64,000 bases of DNA from Scalindua sp964437425 (GTDB lineage Bacteria; Planctomycetota; Brocadiia; Brocadiales; Scalinduaceae): assembly GCA_964437425.1 (NCBI GenBank), contig CAYTGO010000004.1:1-64000 (forward strand), given 5' to 3'. Positions 35,277-45,125 of this stretch are shown here, in pieces. Under the pieces are notes generated by a model. It did no database searches, was not told the origin of the DNA, and worked only from the letters and a program-made list of their open reading frames with translations. How positions within the stretch are numbered: the first letter of the stretch is position 1; every line of letters starts with the position of its first letter. The translations under genes and the position numbers were made by a program.

Positions 35277-36149
35277 TTATTTATCTTTTTTATTTTTGAA
35301 GCATTCAAATATTTTTTCTGCCATAAGAGTGTTTAAATAGTGTCCGGATTTTGTTGCAACTATACGAGCATGCAATGTGAGATTGGTCAAATAAAGATCA
35401 CCTATAATGTCCAATATTTTATGCCTTACACACTCATTTGGAAATCTTAACTCAGCAGGGGCCATGGATATGGGTTTAGTTACTGTACCATCTTCTTGCA
35501 ATATGAGGCTGTTATCATCAGTAACCCCTTTCCCCAATCCTAGTTTTTTATATTCTTCAATAACTGTACACAGGCCGAACGTCCTTGCGGGTGCTATTTG
35601 AGTACTGAAATTACTTTCTGTCATTTCGATTTCAAAACACTGCCTGTTTAAAAATGATCCGTTAAAATCAAGAATGTAGGAAAGGGACAGACCTTTGTCA
35701 TATGGCATGGCGACCATACTTGCATCACCATCACTTACTCTTATTTCCTCTTGCAAATAAAATGTGTTTTTCGGTTCTGTAAGTGTTTCTATCCCTGTGC
35801 CTTTGAGTAATTGGAGGAACAGAAGAGAACTACCATCTCCTGCCGGCACTTCATTACTATTGACCTCTATTTCTATATTATCAATACCAAGTCCGGCTAA
35901 AGCAGCCATTACATGTTCAACACTCTTTACCCCTACTCCATTTTTTTCTAATGTTACCAGCCGTTTTGTATCATAGAGCATTTCAATGTTTGCTGGCACC
36001 CTTGGATGATTCTCAATGTCAGTACGTACAAAAACTATTCCTGTGTTTGCCTGAGATGGTTTAAAGCGGAGCTTAACTTCTTCTCCAGTAAATAATCCTA
36101 TTCCAGAATACTCAACTATTCTTGAAATTGTTCTTTGAAATTTATCCAA
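35277..36149 (-). CDS. lpxC: UDP-3-O-acyl-N-acetylglucosamine deacetylase
   Basis: Zinc-dependent, committed step of lipid A synthesis. Zinc ligands match E. coli: H79 in SVEHVMAAL, H243 and D247 in RHKILD, and the general catalytic H270 in SGH. Length 290 residues is slightly shorter than E. coli. The protein starts with TTG at 36149, seven bases after the skp stop. It is not fused to FabZ, unlike some planctomycete/Bacteroidetes forms. Confidence 0.96.
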   Translation of the reverse strand: MDKFQRTISRIVEYSGIGLFTGEEVKLRFKPSQANTGIVFVRTDIENHPRVPANIEMLYDTKRLVTLEKNGVGVKSVEHVMAALAGLGIDNIEIEVNSNEVPAGDGSSLLFLQLLKGTGIETLTEPKNTFYLQEEIRVSDGDASMVAMPYDKGLSLSYILDFNGSFLNRQCFEIEMTESNFSTQIAPARTFGLCTVIEEYKKLGLGKGVTDDNSLILQEDGTVTKPISMAPAELRFPNECVRHKILDIIGDLYLTNLTLHARIVATKSGHYLNTLMAEKIFECFKNKKDK

Positions 36150-36156
36150 ACTTTAA

Positions 36157-36768
36157 TTATTCTCCTTTTTCTTTGGAATATGACGCGTTTAAAGCCTCTA
36201 CTACGTCTAACGTAATATCAACAGAATCAGAATGATATAAAACAGTTCTTATTCCAATTTTAAATTGAAGATCAGAAATTTTTCCACTCTTTAAATCGGC
36301 TTCTTCATTTTTAATAACAAGATCAAAACCCTCTTGCTCTCCAATTTTTTCAACTTTCCGCACTACCTCTTGATAGATATTTTCAAAGAAATCTTTATAT
36401 TTTTTTAGTAGTTGCCTTTCTGCAAACTTTGCGTAGCCTTCAAGCTCCACATTTTTTCTTTCCATCAGGTTCTCGTTATTATTCCTACTTTCACTACCCA
36501 AATCCAGTAGCTGAGTCTCCTCATCCAAGTCAATAATTTCTTTTCTCTTTTTATTTACTTCATCTTGAAACCCTTTTTCCTGTTCTTTCAGCTCCTCATC
36601 TAAATCTATTCTCTTTTGATATTTTTCAAATACGCTACCTATATCCACTATGCCAATCTTAAAATCTTCTGCTTCAGCATTTACGATATTTATATTTGTG
36701 CAGATTAGGATTGCAAATAAAGCAAACGCAAGGCACATAATTGGCATTCTTGCGAACAGTAATTTCAT
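36157..36768 (-). CDS. skp: Skp/OmpH-family periplasmic chaperone
   Basis: Exported holding chaperone for outer-membrane proteins. The 203-residue protein has a signal peptide (about 1-31), a short beta segment FKIGIVDIGSVFEKYQK and a long coiled coil (about 50-125, high in Glu and Lys), as in Skp. It lies 51 bases downstream of bamA, the standard bamA-skp order, and is followed by lpxC. Confidence 0.9.
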   Translation of the reverse strand: MKLLFARMPIMCLAFALFAILICTNINIVNAEAEDFKIGIVDIGSVFEKYQKRIDLDEELKEQEKGFQDEVNKKRKEIIDLDEETQLLDLGSESRNNNENLMERKNVELEGYAKFAERQLLKKYKDFFENIYQEVVRKVEKIGEQEGFDLVIKNEEADLKSGKISDLQFKIGIRTVLYHSDSVDITLDVVEALNASYSKEKGE

Positions 36769-36819
36769 GATATTAAATTCCTTTCCTGATTTATTAGAAG
36801 AGAGACAATAAAGGGGTTA

Positions 36820-39174
36820 CTAACGCCCTCCCATGTTAAATGTTATCGCTTGCTCATCATCCTTGTCTTTTCTTATGAATGGAAAACCAAAGTCAACGGA
36901 AACAACAGAGTTTCCCATAAAAGGCACTTTTGCTCTGAAACCAAAACCCAATGTTGCACGAAAGTTGTGAAAGTTTATGTCATTTAGATCGGTATCCGCT
37001 TTTCCTGCATCAACAAAAAAAGCACCTCTGACCATATCACTGTAAACAGGGACAGTATATTCAGCAGTTGCCAAGAGCAGTGCCTTACCACCGATTTGTT
37101 CACCTGTTATCACATCGGTTGGGCCCACACCTCTGAATGAAAAACCTCGTATAGAATTGGCACCACCGGCAAAAAAGTTCTCAAAGATAGGTATACCCTC
37201 ATCTGAAGTTGCTTCAATCATACCTAACGTTCCACCGTAAGAAAGGATATGTTTACCTCTCCAGTCAGGAAAGTTGAAAACAGTATGATATTTCGTTCCT
37301 TTTGCTATAAACTTTATCATATCAACATCGAGACCTGAGAATTCCAGGGATGACGTTATTTTATAACCTCTGGTAGGAACCATTCTATTGTCCAGTCTGT
37401 TTAACATCGCGGTTAGCTCCAAGCTTAGTTTTCTACTACTCCCCTCTTGATCCTTTACAATTTTAGGCGCGTTACCGTCAATGTTCTGTATTCCAATTAT
37501 CTCAAAGTTTGGAGTAACACCAAGCCTTAATCCCCTGAGTACTGTTTTGCCGACACTCATTTTGAAACCTTTTCTCTCTTCGTCATAGTCCTCCCTTGCA
37601 CGCCGTAAAATATTAGCGCTTAGCCCCATACTATACCCTGAATCAAAAACGGCAGGATTGTTAAACGAAAATACTCCTGTTGTTCTTTGAAGCCCAGGAC
37701 TAAATCTCATTGTTATTGTGTGACCCCCACCTCGGAATGCATTACCTGACATAAAGTCTTTCCAGTCCTTAGGCAAATCAAATATATCAAAGTTTTTATC
37801 AGTATATGAGACGTCTCCAAAGAGTCCGGCATTGGCACCAAACCCTCCACCAAACCTTAACATTCCAGTTCTACCCTCTTTTACATTAACGAGCACATTT
37901 TTTGTATTGTACTTTGTACCAGGCAGATAAGTCATCTCTGAAGCTGAGCCACTTTGGCTGTCAAAATATCCTGTACTTGTCAATCGCTGCTCACTTCTCT
38001 TGATTTTTTGAGTATCAACCCTTTCTCCCGGAAAAAAGCTCAAATTCCTACGAATGACATTGTCCTTTGTCTTATCGTTGCCTGTTATTATAACTTTTTC
38101 TATGAAAAATCTCTCATTTTCAATAACATCGAATATTATATCAATTTTAGGTTCAACTTGCTGGTAAGTATACTCCGCTTTCACGTTTGCATTAAGATAA
38201 CCTTGCTTACCATAAGCCATGCGTATACCCTGTGAATCTTTTTGGAGAGACTCCGGAAGGAATGCGCTTCCTTTCTTTAGTTCAAGCATGCCAATTATCT
38301 CATCGCTGGTAAAAAGCTTATTTCCTTTTATGCTTACATTGTCAACATGGTACCTATCACCTTCATCTACTATTACATGAACGAACATTTTCTTTCTATC
38401 TGAGCTATACTGTTCTTTCCATGTTACGTCAGCATCTAACCATCCACCGCCTCCATAAAATCCCTTAATTTTTTCGACGTCTTCTTCAAATTTACTCTTA
38501 TCAAATTTACCGGGAAAGATGAAACGAGGAAACTTCCTCTTTTTCGTATCAATGATTTTAGTAAGCCTTTTTGAGGAAAAGGTTTGATTCCCTTCAAAGA
38601 CTATCTCTTTTACGTAGATCTTCGAACCTTCTCGAATATTAAATGTTATATTCACATAGCCATCTGTTTTTTTCTCTTCGCTCTTAACATCAATGTTTGA
38701 AAATCCTTTGCCCTGGTATATCTCGCGTATTTTATCTTCGTCCAGCTTCAATAAATAACGCTTTAAATAATCTCCTTCTTTTATCTGTATACCTTCTCTG
38801 AGTTTTTTTGTTTTAACCTCGTCGTTACCCGCAAAAAAAATATTTCTTACGACAGGACGTTCCAACACAAGAAAAATCACCTTAACTCCGTCTTCATATG
38901 CCTCTACTTCTACTTCGATATTATCAAAAAACCCCAACAGCCAGATAGCATCAACATCCTGACTTATTGCTTTTGGATCATAAATATCTCCATGATTGGT
39001 TTTGATTGCGGTTTTTATTGTTGAACTGCTTATTCTGCTATTACCTTTAAACTCTATTTTCTTGACTACCGCAGAAACGCCTTCGTTTCCCTGAGCGTTA
39101 AGTATCTTCACGCCATCTAATGCGAAGAAAAGAACGAATACAATAGCAAATATTTTAATGTTTTTATATGACAT
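36820..39174 (-). CDS. bamA: Outer-membrane assembly factor BamA
   Basis: Omp85 protein of 784 residues that inserts beta-barrel proteins. It has a signal peptide (about 1-27), five POTRA repeats (about 35-420) and the C-terminal 16-strand barrel. The barrel lid motif RGF is present in SIRGFSFRGVGP. The protein ends with FNMGGR, so the usual terminal aromatic residue is absent. Directly downstream of dnaB and upstream of skp. Confidence 0.95.
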   Translation of the reverse strand: MSYKNIKIFAIVFVLFFALDGVKILNAQGNEGVSAVVKKIEFKGNSRISSSTIKTAIKTNHGDIYDPKAISQDVDAIWLLGFFDNIEVEVEAYEDGVKVIFLVLERPVVRNIFFAGNDEVKTKKLREGIQIKEGDYLKRYLLKLDEDKIREIYQGKGFSNIDVKSEEKKTDGYVNITFNIREGSKIYVKEIVFEGNQTFSSKRLTKIIDTKKRKFPRFIFPGKFDKSKFEEDVEKIKGFYGGGGWLDADVTWKEQYSSDRKKMFVHVIVDEGDRYHVDNVSIKGNKLFTSDEIIGMLELKKGSAFLPESLQKDSQGIRMAYGKQGYLNANVKAEYTYQQVEPKIDIIFDVIENERFFIEKVIITGNDKTKDNVIRRNLSFFPGERVDTQKIKRSEQRLTSTGYFDSQSGSASEMTYLPGTKYNTKNVLVNVKEGRTGMLRFGGGFGANAGLFGDVSYTDKNFDIFDLPKDWKDFMSGNAFRGGGHTITMRFSPGLQRTTGVFSFNNPAVFDSGYSMGLSANILRRAREDYDEERKGFKMSVGKTVLRGLRLGVTPNFEIIGIQNIDGNAPKIVKDQEGSSRKLSLELTAMLNRLDNRMVPTRGYKITSSLEFSGLDVDMIKFIAKGTKYHTVFNFPDWRGKHILSYGGTLGMIEATSDEGIPIFENFFAGGANSIRGFSFRGVGPTDVITGEQIGGKALLLATAEYTVPVYSDMVRGAFFVDAGKADTDLNDINFHNFRATLGFGFRAKVPFMGNSVVSVDFGFPFIRKDKDDEQAITFNMGGR

Positions 39175-39183
39175 AGGTCTATT

Positions 39184-40554
39184 CTATAGCGTATCAAATG
39201 AATCTAACGAAGCATCACTTATGTAATCTTCAAATCTTAGAATTTCACGGAGAAAAGTAAGTTTTACTTTGCCAGTAGGGCCATTTCTCTGTTTTGCAAT
39301 GTTTATTTCAACTACACCCGGATTCTTAGTTGGGTCGTAATAATCTTCCCTGTGCAGCAACATAATCACGTCAGCATCCTGTTCAATTGATCCGGATTCA
39401 CGCAAATCAGACATTCTTGGCGTATGCCCTTCACGCGTCTCCACTGAACGATTCAGCTGAGAAACGGCAATCACTGGTACATTTAATTCCCTGGCCAATG
39501 CCTTCAGGCCTCTCGAAATACCTGATATTTCCTGTTGTCTGTTTTCTGCGCTTCTACCTTCCATTAGTTGCAGATAGTCAATAATAACCATCTGAATATC
39601 ATATTGCAACTTAAAGCGCCTGGCTTTAGCGCGTATTTCAAGGAGGCCAAGTCCCGGAGTGTCATCAATAAATATTGCTGATTCTGATAAATCACCCATT
39701 GCAATAGGAAGCCTTGACCAGTCGTCATCGCTAAGCGTACCTGTACGCATTAAGTGCGCATCAATCTTAGCAGCTGAGCACAACATGTTTTGAGATATCT
39801 GTTGAGCTGACATTTCCATCGAAAAAATCAGCATTGGTTTTTTATCTTTTGGGTTTTTTAGATTTGCACCAACATGTTCTGCAATGTTCAACACGATGCT
39901 TGTTTTGCCCATACTGGGCCTTGCTGCAATAATTATCAACTCGCCTCTTTGCAACCCACATGTTATTTCATCCAAGTCGGCAAAACCGGTTGGCATGCCG
40001 GTTAATTTACTGTCGCCTTCATGTAAACTTTCTATGTAGTCCCAAGTACCCTGGAGTATGTCATGCATACTCGTAGTTGGCTTTGCAAATTTGCGCTGTG
40101 TTATGTCGAATATTTCCTTTTCAGCTATGTCCAGCAGTTCGTCGGATTCTAAAGAGTCACTGTACGCCTCATGTTGTATTTTTGCAGTGGCTGCAATTAA
40201 ATCTCTTTTTACAGTCTTCTCTCGTACAATCTTTGCGTAATATTCTACATTTGAGGCAATTGGAACTGATTCTTCCAATTCCATCAAATATCCGGCGCCT
40301 CCTACCTTTTCCAATAAAGATAGCCTGTTCAGTTCATCTTTTAAGATGACGAGATCTACCGCATTGTTATTGTCGTAGATATTTACAATTGCATCGAAAA
40401 TATGTTGGTGTGCAGTTTTGTAGAAGTCGTTTTTGCTCAAACTCTCTGTTACAAGGCTGATTGCTTCGTTATCTATTAACAAAGAACCTAAAACACTTAT
40501 CTCTGCTTCTATGTTGAATGGTTGTGTTTTCTCTTGTAACAGCCCTGTTGTCAT
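39184..40554 (-). CDS. dnaB: Replicative DNA helicase
   Basis: Hexameric 5'-3' helicase at the fork. The 456-residue protein has the N-terminal domain (about 15-120), linker, and the RecA-like domain with Walker A ARPSMGKTS, Walker B VIIDYLQLM and the arginine-finger region KQRNGPTGKVKL. It contains no intein. It follows rplI by 51 bases and precedes bamA by nine. Confidence 0.97.
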   Translation of the reverse strand: MTTGLLQEKTQPFNIEAEISVLGSLLIDNEAISLVTESLSKNDFYKTAHQHIFDAIVNIYDNNNAVDLVILKDELNRLSLLEKVGGAGYLMELEESVPIASNVEYYAKIVREKTVKRDLIAATAKIQHEAYSDSLESDELLDIAEKEIFDITQRKFAKPTTSMHDILQGTWDYIESLHEGDSKLTGMPTGFADLDEITCGLQRGELIIIAARPSMGKTSIVLNIAEHVGANLKNPKDKKPMLIFSMEMSAQQISQNMLCSAAKIDAHLMRTGTLSDDDWSRLPIAMGDLSESAIFIDDTPGLGLLEIRAKARRFKLQYDIQMVIIDYLQLMEGRSAENRQQEISGISRGLKALARELNVPVIAVSQLNRSVETREGHTPRMSDLRESGSIEQDADVIMLLHREDYYDPTKNPGVVEINIAKQRNGPTGKVKLTFLREILRFEDYISDASLDSFDTL

Positions 40555-40605
40555 TGTTTAAGCCTCTGTCTGTTAACAGTTTTCACTAAAACAGGTCTTT
40601 TGTAT

Positions 40606-41124
40606 TTAAGCTTTATCAGTTTCTGAGTTATCTTTAGCAGATGCTTCAGATGATTCTTGCGGGGAGTCTGCAGCCTTTTCGGATTCACTTACAACCCATA
40701 CCCTGCATTGCGCATTAACATCAGGATGCAACACTACAGTTATATTGTGCAGATCACATTTTTTGATTGGGGCTTCAAGGACCACCATCTTTTCATCTAT
40801 TTGAAAACCTTTCTCAGACAATACTTTTGCAACGTCATTGGCCGTTACAGAGCCAAACAGCTTTCCATCTTTATTTGTTTTAACGGTGATAGTATAGGAT
40901 ATATCCGCAATTTTATCTGCTAATACCTGAAGTTCCTTGATTTCTTCTTTCCGTCTTTCCTCATTTTTTGACACCTGCAAGTTGATTTGTTCGATGTTTC
41001 CTTTGGTTACAACTGTAGCAAGCTTTTTAGGCAATAGGTAATTCCTTGCGTAACCATTCGCAACATCAACAACATCCCCAACATTGCCTAATTTTTTGAC
41101 TTCTTTCTTTAATAATATTTTCAT
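40606..41124 (-). CDS. rplI: 50S ribosomal protein L9
   Basis: Binds 23S rRNA at the base of the L1 stalk. The N-terminal domain has KKEVKKLGNVGDVVDVANGYARNYLLP in outline, a central helix (about 45-75), and a C-terminal domain. Length 172 includes an additional acidic, Ser-rich tail (about 150-172) that most L9 proteins lack. Gene order rpsF-ssb-rpsR-rplI-dnaB is the common bacterial one. Confidence 0.96.
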   Translation of the reverse strand: MKILLKKEVKKLGNVGDVVDVANGYARNYLLPKKLATVVTKGNIEQINLQVSKNEERRKEEIKELQVLADKIADISYTITVKTNKDGKLFGSVTANDVAKVLSEKGFQIDEKMVVLEAPIKKCDLHNITVVLHPDVNAQCRVWVVSESEKAADSPQESSEASAKDNSETDKA

Positions 41125-41215
41125 GGGCTAATAATCCTATAGCTAACTAATTATGGTCAAGCTGTTTTTATGAAAAGAAATAGAATACAAACGAGTTTTT
41201 AGGTAAATTTTCAGT

Positions 41216-41473
41216 TTAAGCTAACAATGCCATGTGCCTTGCTCTTTTTAAAGCAATCTTCACTGAGCGCTGATGCTTAGTACAATTCCCAGAACGCTTT
41301 TTGGAAAGCAGTTTTCCCTGGCTTCCTACGAGCTTTTGTAAATAATGCATATCTTTGTAATCGACAGATTCTACTTTAGATCTACAAAAACGGCATTTCG
41401 TTGCAAATTCTTGATATTTCTTTTTCTTGTGTGGTGCCTCTGTTGTCTTCTTCTTTTTAAATTTTCGTTTCAT
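41216..41473 (-). CDS. rpsR: 30S ribosomal protein S18
   Basis: Small-subunit protein of 85 residues partnering S6. It has a lysine-rich head (KRKFKKKKTTE), then CRFCRSKV, the YLQKLVGSQGKLLSKKRSG core and the C-terminal LKRARHMALL. Three cysteines (two in CRFC and one in NCTKH) identify the cysteine-containing type that may bind zinc. Confidence 0.96.
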   Translation of the reverse strand: MKRKFKKKKTTEAPHKKKKYQEFATKCRFCRSKVESVDYKDMHYLQKLVGSQGKLLSKKRSGNCTKHQRSVKIALKRARHMALLA

Positions 41474-41513
41474 TAATACAGTTCTTTTAAAAATTGTTAA
41501 AATTGATATCTAC

Positions 41514-41921
41514 TTAAAATGGTATTTCTTCCTCATTAACATCATTCGGTGCCGCACCTTCCGGAAAACTCGGTCCTTCATCTCTTTTTGTTTTGCCACC
41601 TAAAAACTGGAAATCTTCGGCTACTACACGTAGAGCATTACGTTTTTGACCATCCTTTGTTTCCCATTGTTGAAACTGCAATCGACCTTCTATAAAAATA
41701 GGGTTACCTTTGCTGAAGTATTCGTTAATAACTTCTGCACGTCTGCCAAACATATTTATGTCAACGTAACACACCTCTTCTTTTTTTTCTCCGTCTGGCC
41801 CCGACCAGGTTCTATTAATGGCTATTCCGAAACTGGCAATTGCGGTACCGCTTGGTGTATATCTCAACTCAGGGTCTCTCGTAAGGTTTCCCATTAAAAA
41901 TACCTTATTAAGCTTAGCCAT
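41514..41921 (-). CDS. ssb: Single-stranded DNA-binding protein
   Basis: OB-fold protein of 135 residues protecting single-stranded DNA. N terminus LNKVFLMGNLTRDPELRYTP, then GRRAEVINEYFSKGNPIFIEG, and the C-terminal acidic tip EEEIPF that recruits partner proteins. The linker is very short. It stands between rpsF and rpsR, as in many bacteria. Confidence 0.97.
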   Translation of the reverse strand: MAKLNKVFLMGNLTRDPELRYTPSGTAIASFGIAINRTWSGPDGEKKEEVCYVDINMFGRRAEVINEYFSKGNPIFIEGRLQFQQWETKDGQKRNALRVVAEDFQFLGGKTKRDEGPSFPEGAAPNDVNEEEIPF

Positions 41922-42000
41922 ATTTTATCCCCTCATTATGCTGTTTATATTAAATATTAGTTGTGCCTTAAATTTCTATAAACTGCAATACCGTTACTAT

Positions 42001-42405
42001 CTATTCTGAAGCAACCGGCTCAGAACTTACTTTCTCGTTTTCCGTATCAGCACTGTCACCACTAGCTTGAATTTCCTCTACCGGTTTCTCAGCTTCTTCC
42101 TCAGGTTTCGATTCCCCTACCTTATCTACCCTGACTATCAATGTTCTTAAAACATTGTCTGAAAGCTCAAAGTCCCTTTTCATTGGCGAGATTGAATCTG
42201 TAGGCGCATTAAAATAGACAAGCAAATAAGCCCCTCGCTTGTGTCCTTTCAGTTTATATGCGAACTTTCTGTCTTCCCACTTTTCACTCTTAAGAATTTC
42301 GGCACCTCTATTTTTCAAGAGATCTTCGACATGCTTTACAGCCGCTTCCCAATCAGCGCCAGCTACAGTATCACTAATTATGAACATTCCTTCGTATAAT
42401 CTCAA
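42001..42405 (-). CDS. rpsF: 30S ribosomal protein S6
   Basis: Partner of S18 in the 30S platform. The 134-residue protein starts RLYEGMFIISD, contains KLKGHKRGAYLLVYFNAP, and has an added C-terminal acidic tail (about 100-134) rich in Glu and Ser. The start is TTG at 42405, eight bases after AGGAG; no ATG fits. Pth is encoded just upstream. Confidence 0.96.
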   Translation of the reverse strand: MRLYEGMFIISDTVAGADWEAAVKHVEDLLKNRGAEILKSEKWEDRKFAYKLKGHKRGAYLLVYFNAPTDSISPMKRDFELSDNVLRTLIVRVDKVGESKPEEEAEKPVEEIQASGDSADTENEKVSSEPVASE

Positions 42406-42419
42406 AACTATTTCTCCTC

Positions 42420-42974
42420 CTAGTTAAACAAACTCATACAGTTGCTTACATCTGTTGCAACCCAACAATTTATTATCTTACACGCTTTGTCAAGAGCATC
42501 TTGGATTACACCATTCTCTTCTTTTGTAAAACGCGATAAGACGAATTCCTTTGTGTCTTCTGGAAGACTACTTCCAACACCGACCCTTAATCTGGGAAAG
42601 CATGTGGTTCTTAAATGATTCGAGATTGACTTCAAACCATTGTGCCCACCGCTACTTCCTTCTTCTCTTATCCTGGTTTTTCCCAGAGGAATATTAATAT
42701 CATCCAGAATTACAAGTATTTCACTCAGACTGCAATTATACTTTCCTATAATTCTTTTTGTAGGACCACCGCTTAAATTCATAAATAGCTGAGGTTTTAC
42801 AAAAAGAACTTCTTCTCCCTCAATAATGCATTTACTAATGATAGAATCGCGATATTTTTTAGTAAACTCAACATTACAATTCTTGATAAATTTATCTATA
42901 ATCGCAAATCCAACGTTATGCCTGGTCTTTGCGTATTTGTTACCCGGATTTCCAAGTCCAATAACAATTTTCAT
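42420..42974 (-). CDS. pth: Peptidyl-tRNA hydrolase
   Basis: Recycles peptidyl-tRNA released from ribosomes. N-terminal VIGLGNPGNKYAKTRHNVGF gives the catalytic His19, followed by PQLFMNLSGG, LVILDDINIPLGKTRIR and GSSGGHNGLKSI. The start is the ATG at 42974, overlapping the rplY TGA by one base (TGATG); an in-frame TTG at 42977 is less likely. Length 184. Confidence 0.96.
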   Translation of the reverse strand: MKIVIGLGNPGNKYAKTRHNVGFAIIDKFIKNCNVEFTKKYRDSIISKCIIEGEEVLFVKPQLFMNLSGGPTKRIIGKYNCSLSEILVILDDINIPLGKTRIREEGSSGGHNGLKSISNHLRTTCFPRLRVGVGSSLPEDTKEFVLSRFTKEENGVIQDALDKACKIINCWVATDVSNCMSLFN

Positions 42975-43615
42975 CAATCCTTGTTTTCTGACTCTTCTTC
43001 TTTGTCAGGTTTACGAGCACTAATTATTTCTGGCCCAGCAGCTAATTCCTCTTCTGTCACTTCCTTTTCCTCAGCAGCAAAGTGGGCAGACACAACAATG
43101 GCATCAGTACTTCCAAGTGCTTTCGCGTTGGCCGGAAGCTCTATATCACTAATGTGTATGGTACTTCCAATTTCCAATTCTGAAATATTGATACGAATAT
43201 TATCCGGAACTGCTGTAGGAAGACACTCTATCTCAATTTCTTTAAGTGCATGGTCAAGTATCCCTCCCTCCTTAACTCCTGGAGAAGTACCATAAAGTAC
43301 TATAGGCACATGTGTTACAATTTTTTCTGTCAGATCTGTCCTGACAAAATCAGCATGCAATATCTCTTTACCAAAAGTGTCGAATTGTACTTCTTTTATA
43401 AGTGCAGTTTCCTCTGAATTATCCATCTTTAAATTGACCATTTTAGTCCTGGCATCTATTACTTTGGAAAATTCCTTCTTGTCTAAAGAAAGCATGATAC
43501 TTTCCTGTTTGTGCCCATACAAAATAGCAGGGATTAAACCTGCTTTTCTGTTTTTTCTCGACTTGATAGATCCAGAGTCTTTTCTTATTTTCGCCTGTAG
43601 CTCTTGTGTTTCCAT
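42974..43615 (-). CDS. rplY: 50S ribosomal protein L25 (Ctc/TL5 form)
   Basis: Binds 5S rRNA. Two-domain form of 213 residues: the N-terminal L25 domain (about 1-90, SIKSRKNRKAGLIPAILYGH) and a C-terminal beta domain (about 95-190) as in TL5/Ctc, plus an acidic tail. It lies between prs and pth, a conserved arrangement. Confidence 0.96.
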   Translation of the reverse strand: METQELQAKIRKDSGSIKSRKNRKAGLIPAILYGHKQESIMLSLDKKEFSKVIDARTKMVNLKMDNSEETALIKEVQFDTFGKEILHADFVRTDLTEKIVTHVPIVLYGTSPGVKEGGILDHALKEIEIECLPTAVPDNIRINISELEIGSTIHISDIELPANAKALGSTDAIVVSAHFAAEEKEVTEEELAAGPEIISARKPDKEEESENKD

Positions 43616-43675
43616 TTGGTTTGTTCCCTGATACCTTAAATTTTAAAACAAAAAAAAATATGAATAATTAAAAGC

Positions 43676-44650
43676 TTAATGTTCTGTAAACATCGAGCTT
43701 ATTGACCTGTTAGTGTGAATCCTTTTTATCGCCTCTCCTAATAGCTTCGATACTGACAATACCTTAATCTTGTCACCCATACTTTTCGCCTCTTCGCTCA
43801 AAGGAATAGTATCTGTGACGGCTATTTCCTTAATTGGGGCTGCTGACAGCTTTTCAATAGCTGCACCACACAAGACAGGGTGGGTCGTCCCTACGTATAT
43901 ATCTTTAGCCCCCTTCTCCTTCAAAACCCTTGCCGCCTGACATATAGAGCCACCCGTAGCAATCAAATCGTCTATTATAATGGCATTTCGACCTTCTACA
44001 TCACCAATAACAAACCCAACTTCTATCTCTTCGGGTCCCATCCTCCTCTTATCTACTACGGCCAATCTCATATTCAGATGGTTTGAGTACTGCCTAGCTA
44101 TCTTTATGCCTCCTACATCCGGCGAAACGACGACAAAGTCAGATAGATCTTTTTCCCTGTAGTACTCTGAGATAACAGGAAACGCAAGAAGATGATCTAC
44201 CGGTATATCAAAAAACCCCTGTATCTGAGCAGCATGCAAATCCATAGTGAGCACTCTATCCGCCCCTGCTTCAGTTATAAGATTTGCAACCAGCTTCGCC
44301 GTAATCGGCACCCTGCCCTCATCTTTTCTATCTTTCCTGGCATATCCGTAATAGGGCAAAACAGCAGTTATTCTAGCGGAAGATGCTCTCTTAAAGCAAT
44401 CTATCAAGATCAACAACTCCGCAAGGCTGTCATTTACCGGTGAGCACGTAGGCTGTATTATGAATATATCAGATCCGCGAACATCCTCATCAACCTTAAC
44501 ATCTATCTCACCATCTGGAAATCTTCCTACCGTAGCCTTGCCTAATGGTATTGAAAGATAATCACATACCTTTTCTACAAGAGCCACATTTGAGTTTCCG
44601 GTGAATATTTTTATATTATTTAACGTATCTATACGGTTCTTTTCGTCCAT
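43676..44650 (-). CDS. prs: Ribose-phosphate pyrophosphokinase
   Basis: Makes PRPP from ribose 5-phosphate and ATP for purines, pyrimidines, His, Trp and NAD. The 324-residue protein has FPDGEIDVKVDEDVRGSD, YYGYARKDRK, the VLTMDLHAAQIQGFFDIPVDH catalytic region in outline, and the PRPP loop IIIDDLIATGGS. Head of the 14-kb minus-strand cluster; a GTACAA-T-TTGTAC inverted repeat lies at 44696-44708, 46 bases upstream of the start. Confidence 0.97.
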   Translation of the reverse strand: MDEKNRIDTLNNIKIFTGNSNVALVEKVCDYLSIPLGKATVGRFPDGEIDVKVDEDVRGSDIFIIQPTCSPVNDSLAELLILIDCFKRASSARITAVLPYYGYARKDRKDEGRVPITAKLVANLITEAGADRVLTMDLHAAQIQGFFDIPVDHLLAFPVISEYYREKDLSDFVVVSPDVGGIKIARQYSNHLNMRLAVVDKRRMGPEEIEVGFVIGDVEGRNAIIIDDLIATGGSICQAARVLKEKGAKDIYVGTTHPVLCGAAIEKLSAAPIKEIAVTDTIPLSEEAKSMGDKIKVLSVSKLLGEAIKRIHTNRSISSMFTEH

Positions 44651-44990
44651 CTTAATTGAGTCCTAGAATATACCCTACTTTACACCCAGTTACCAGTACA
44701 ATTTGTACAACGAGGCTCAAGGATGACTAACAAGGCTGTATTTTCTCGCAATAAACAATAGTAATGACGATCGTAAAAGTGTTAAATTAACAGTACCAGA
44801 ACCAATTTCACCCGGTTTCCATTCAGATTAATCATACAGAATGGATCTGTAATCGCCATCTATCCCTGAACCAATCGAAGATTTTGCTGATATTATTGCT
44901 TCCGAACGTTTACTTTTAAACTGTTATCAGCACAGGCTCACGGCGTTTACCGCCTTCATTATCTATATAAATTCACTTCTACACATAGCG

Positions 44991-45015
44991 TAACTATCTA
45001 TTTCTAAGATAGTTA
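44991..45015. repeat. 9-bp inverted repeat upstream of mgtC
   Basis: TAACTATCT (44991-44999) and AGATAGTTA (45007-45015) are perfect complements around a seven-base loop. No T-run follows. It is 110 bases upstream of the mgtC -35 box, so it could be an operator; its role is unknown. Confidence 0.4.
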
Positions 45016-45125
45016 ACAAATATGCATTTCTATAACGGCAAAGAGGAAGAATGCTATCAAAAAAAGATATTCAATGCAAGTAAAAACTAATTACGCGACA
45101 AATCATATGAAAATGTTTAATTTCT

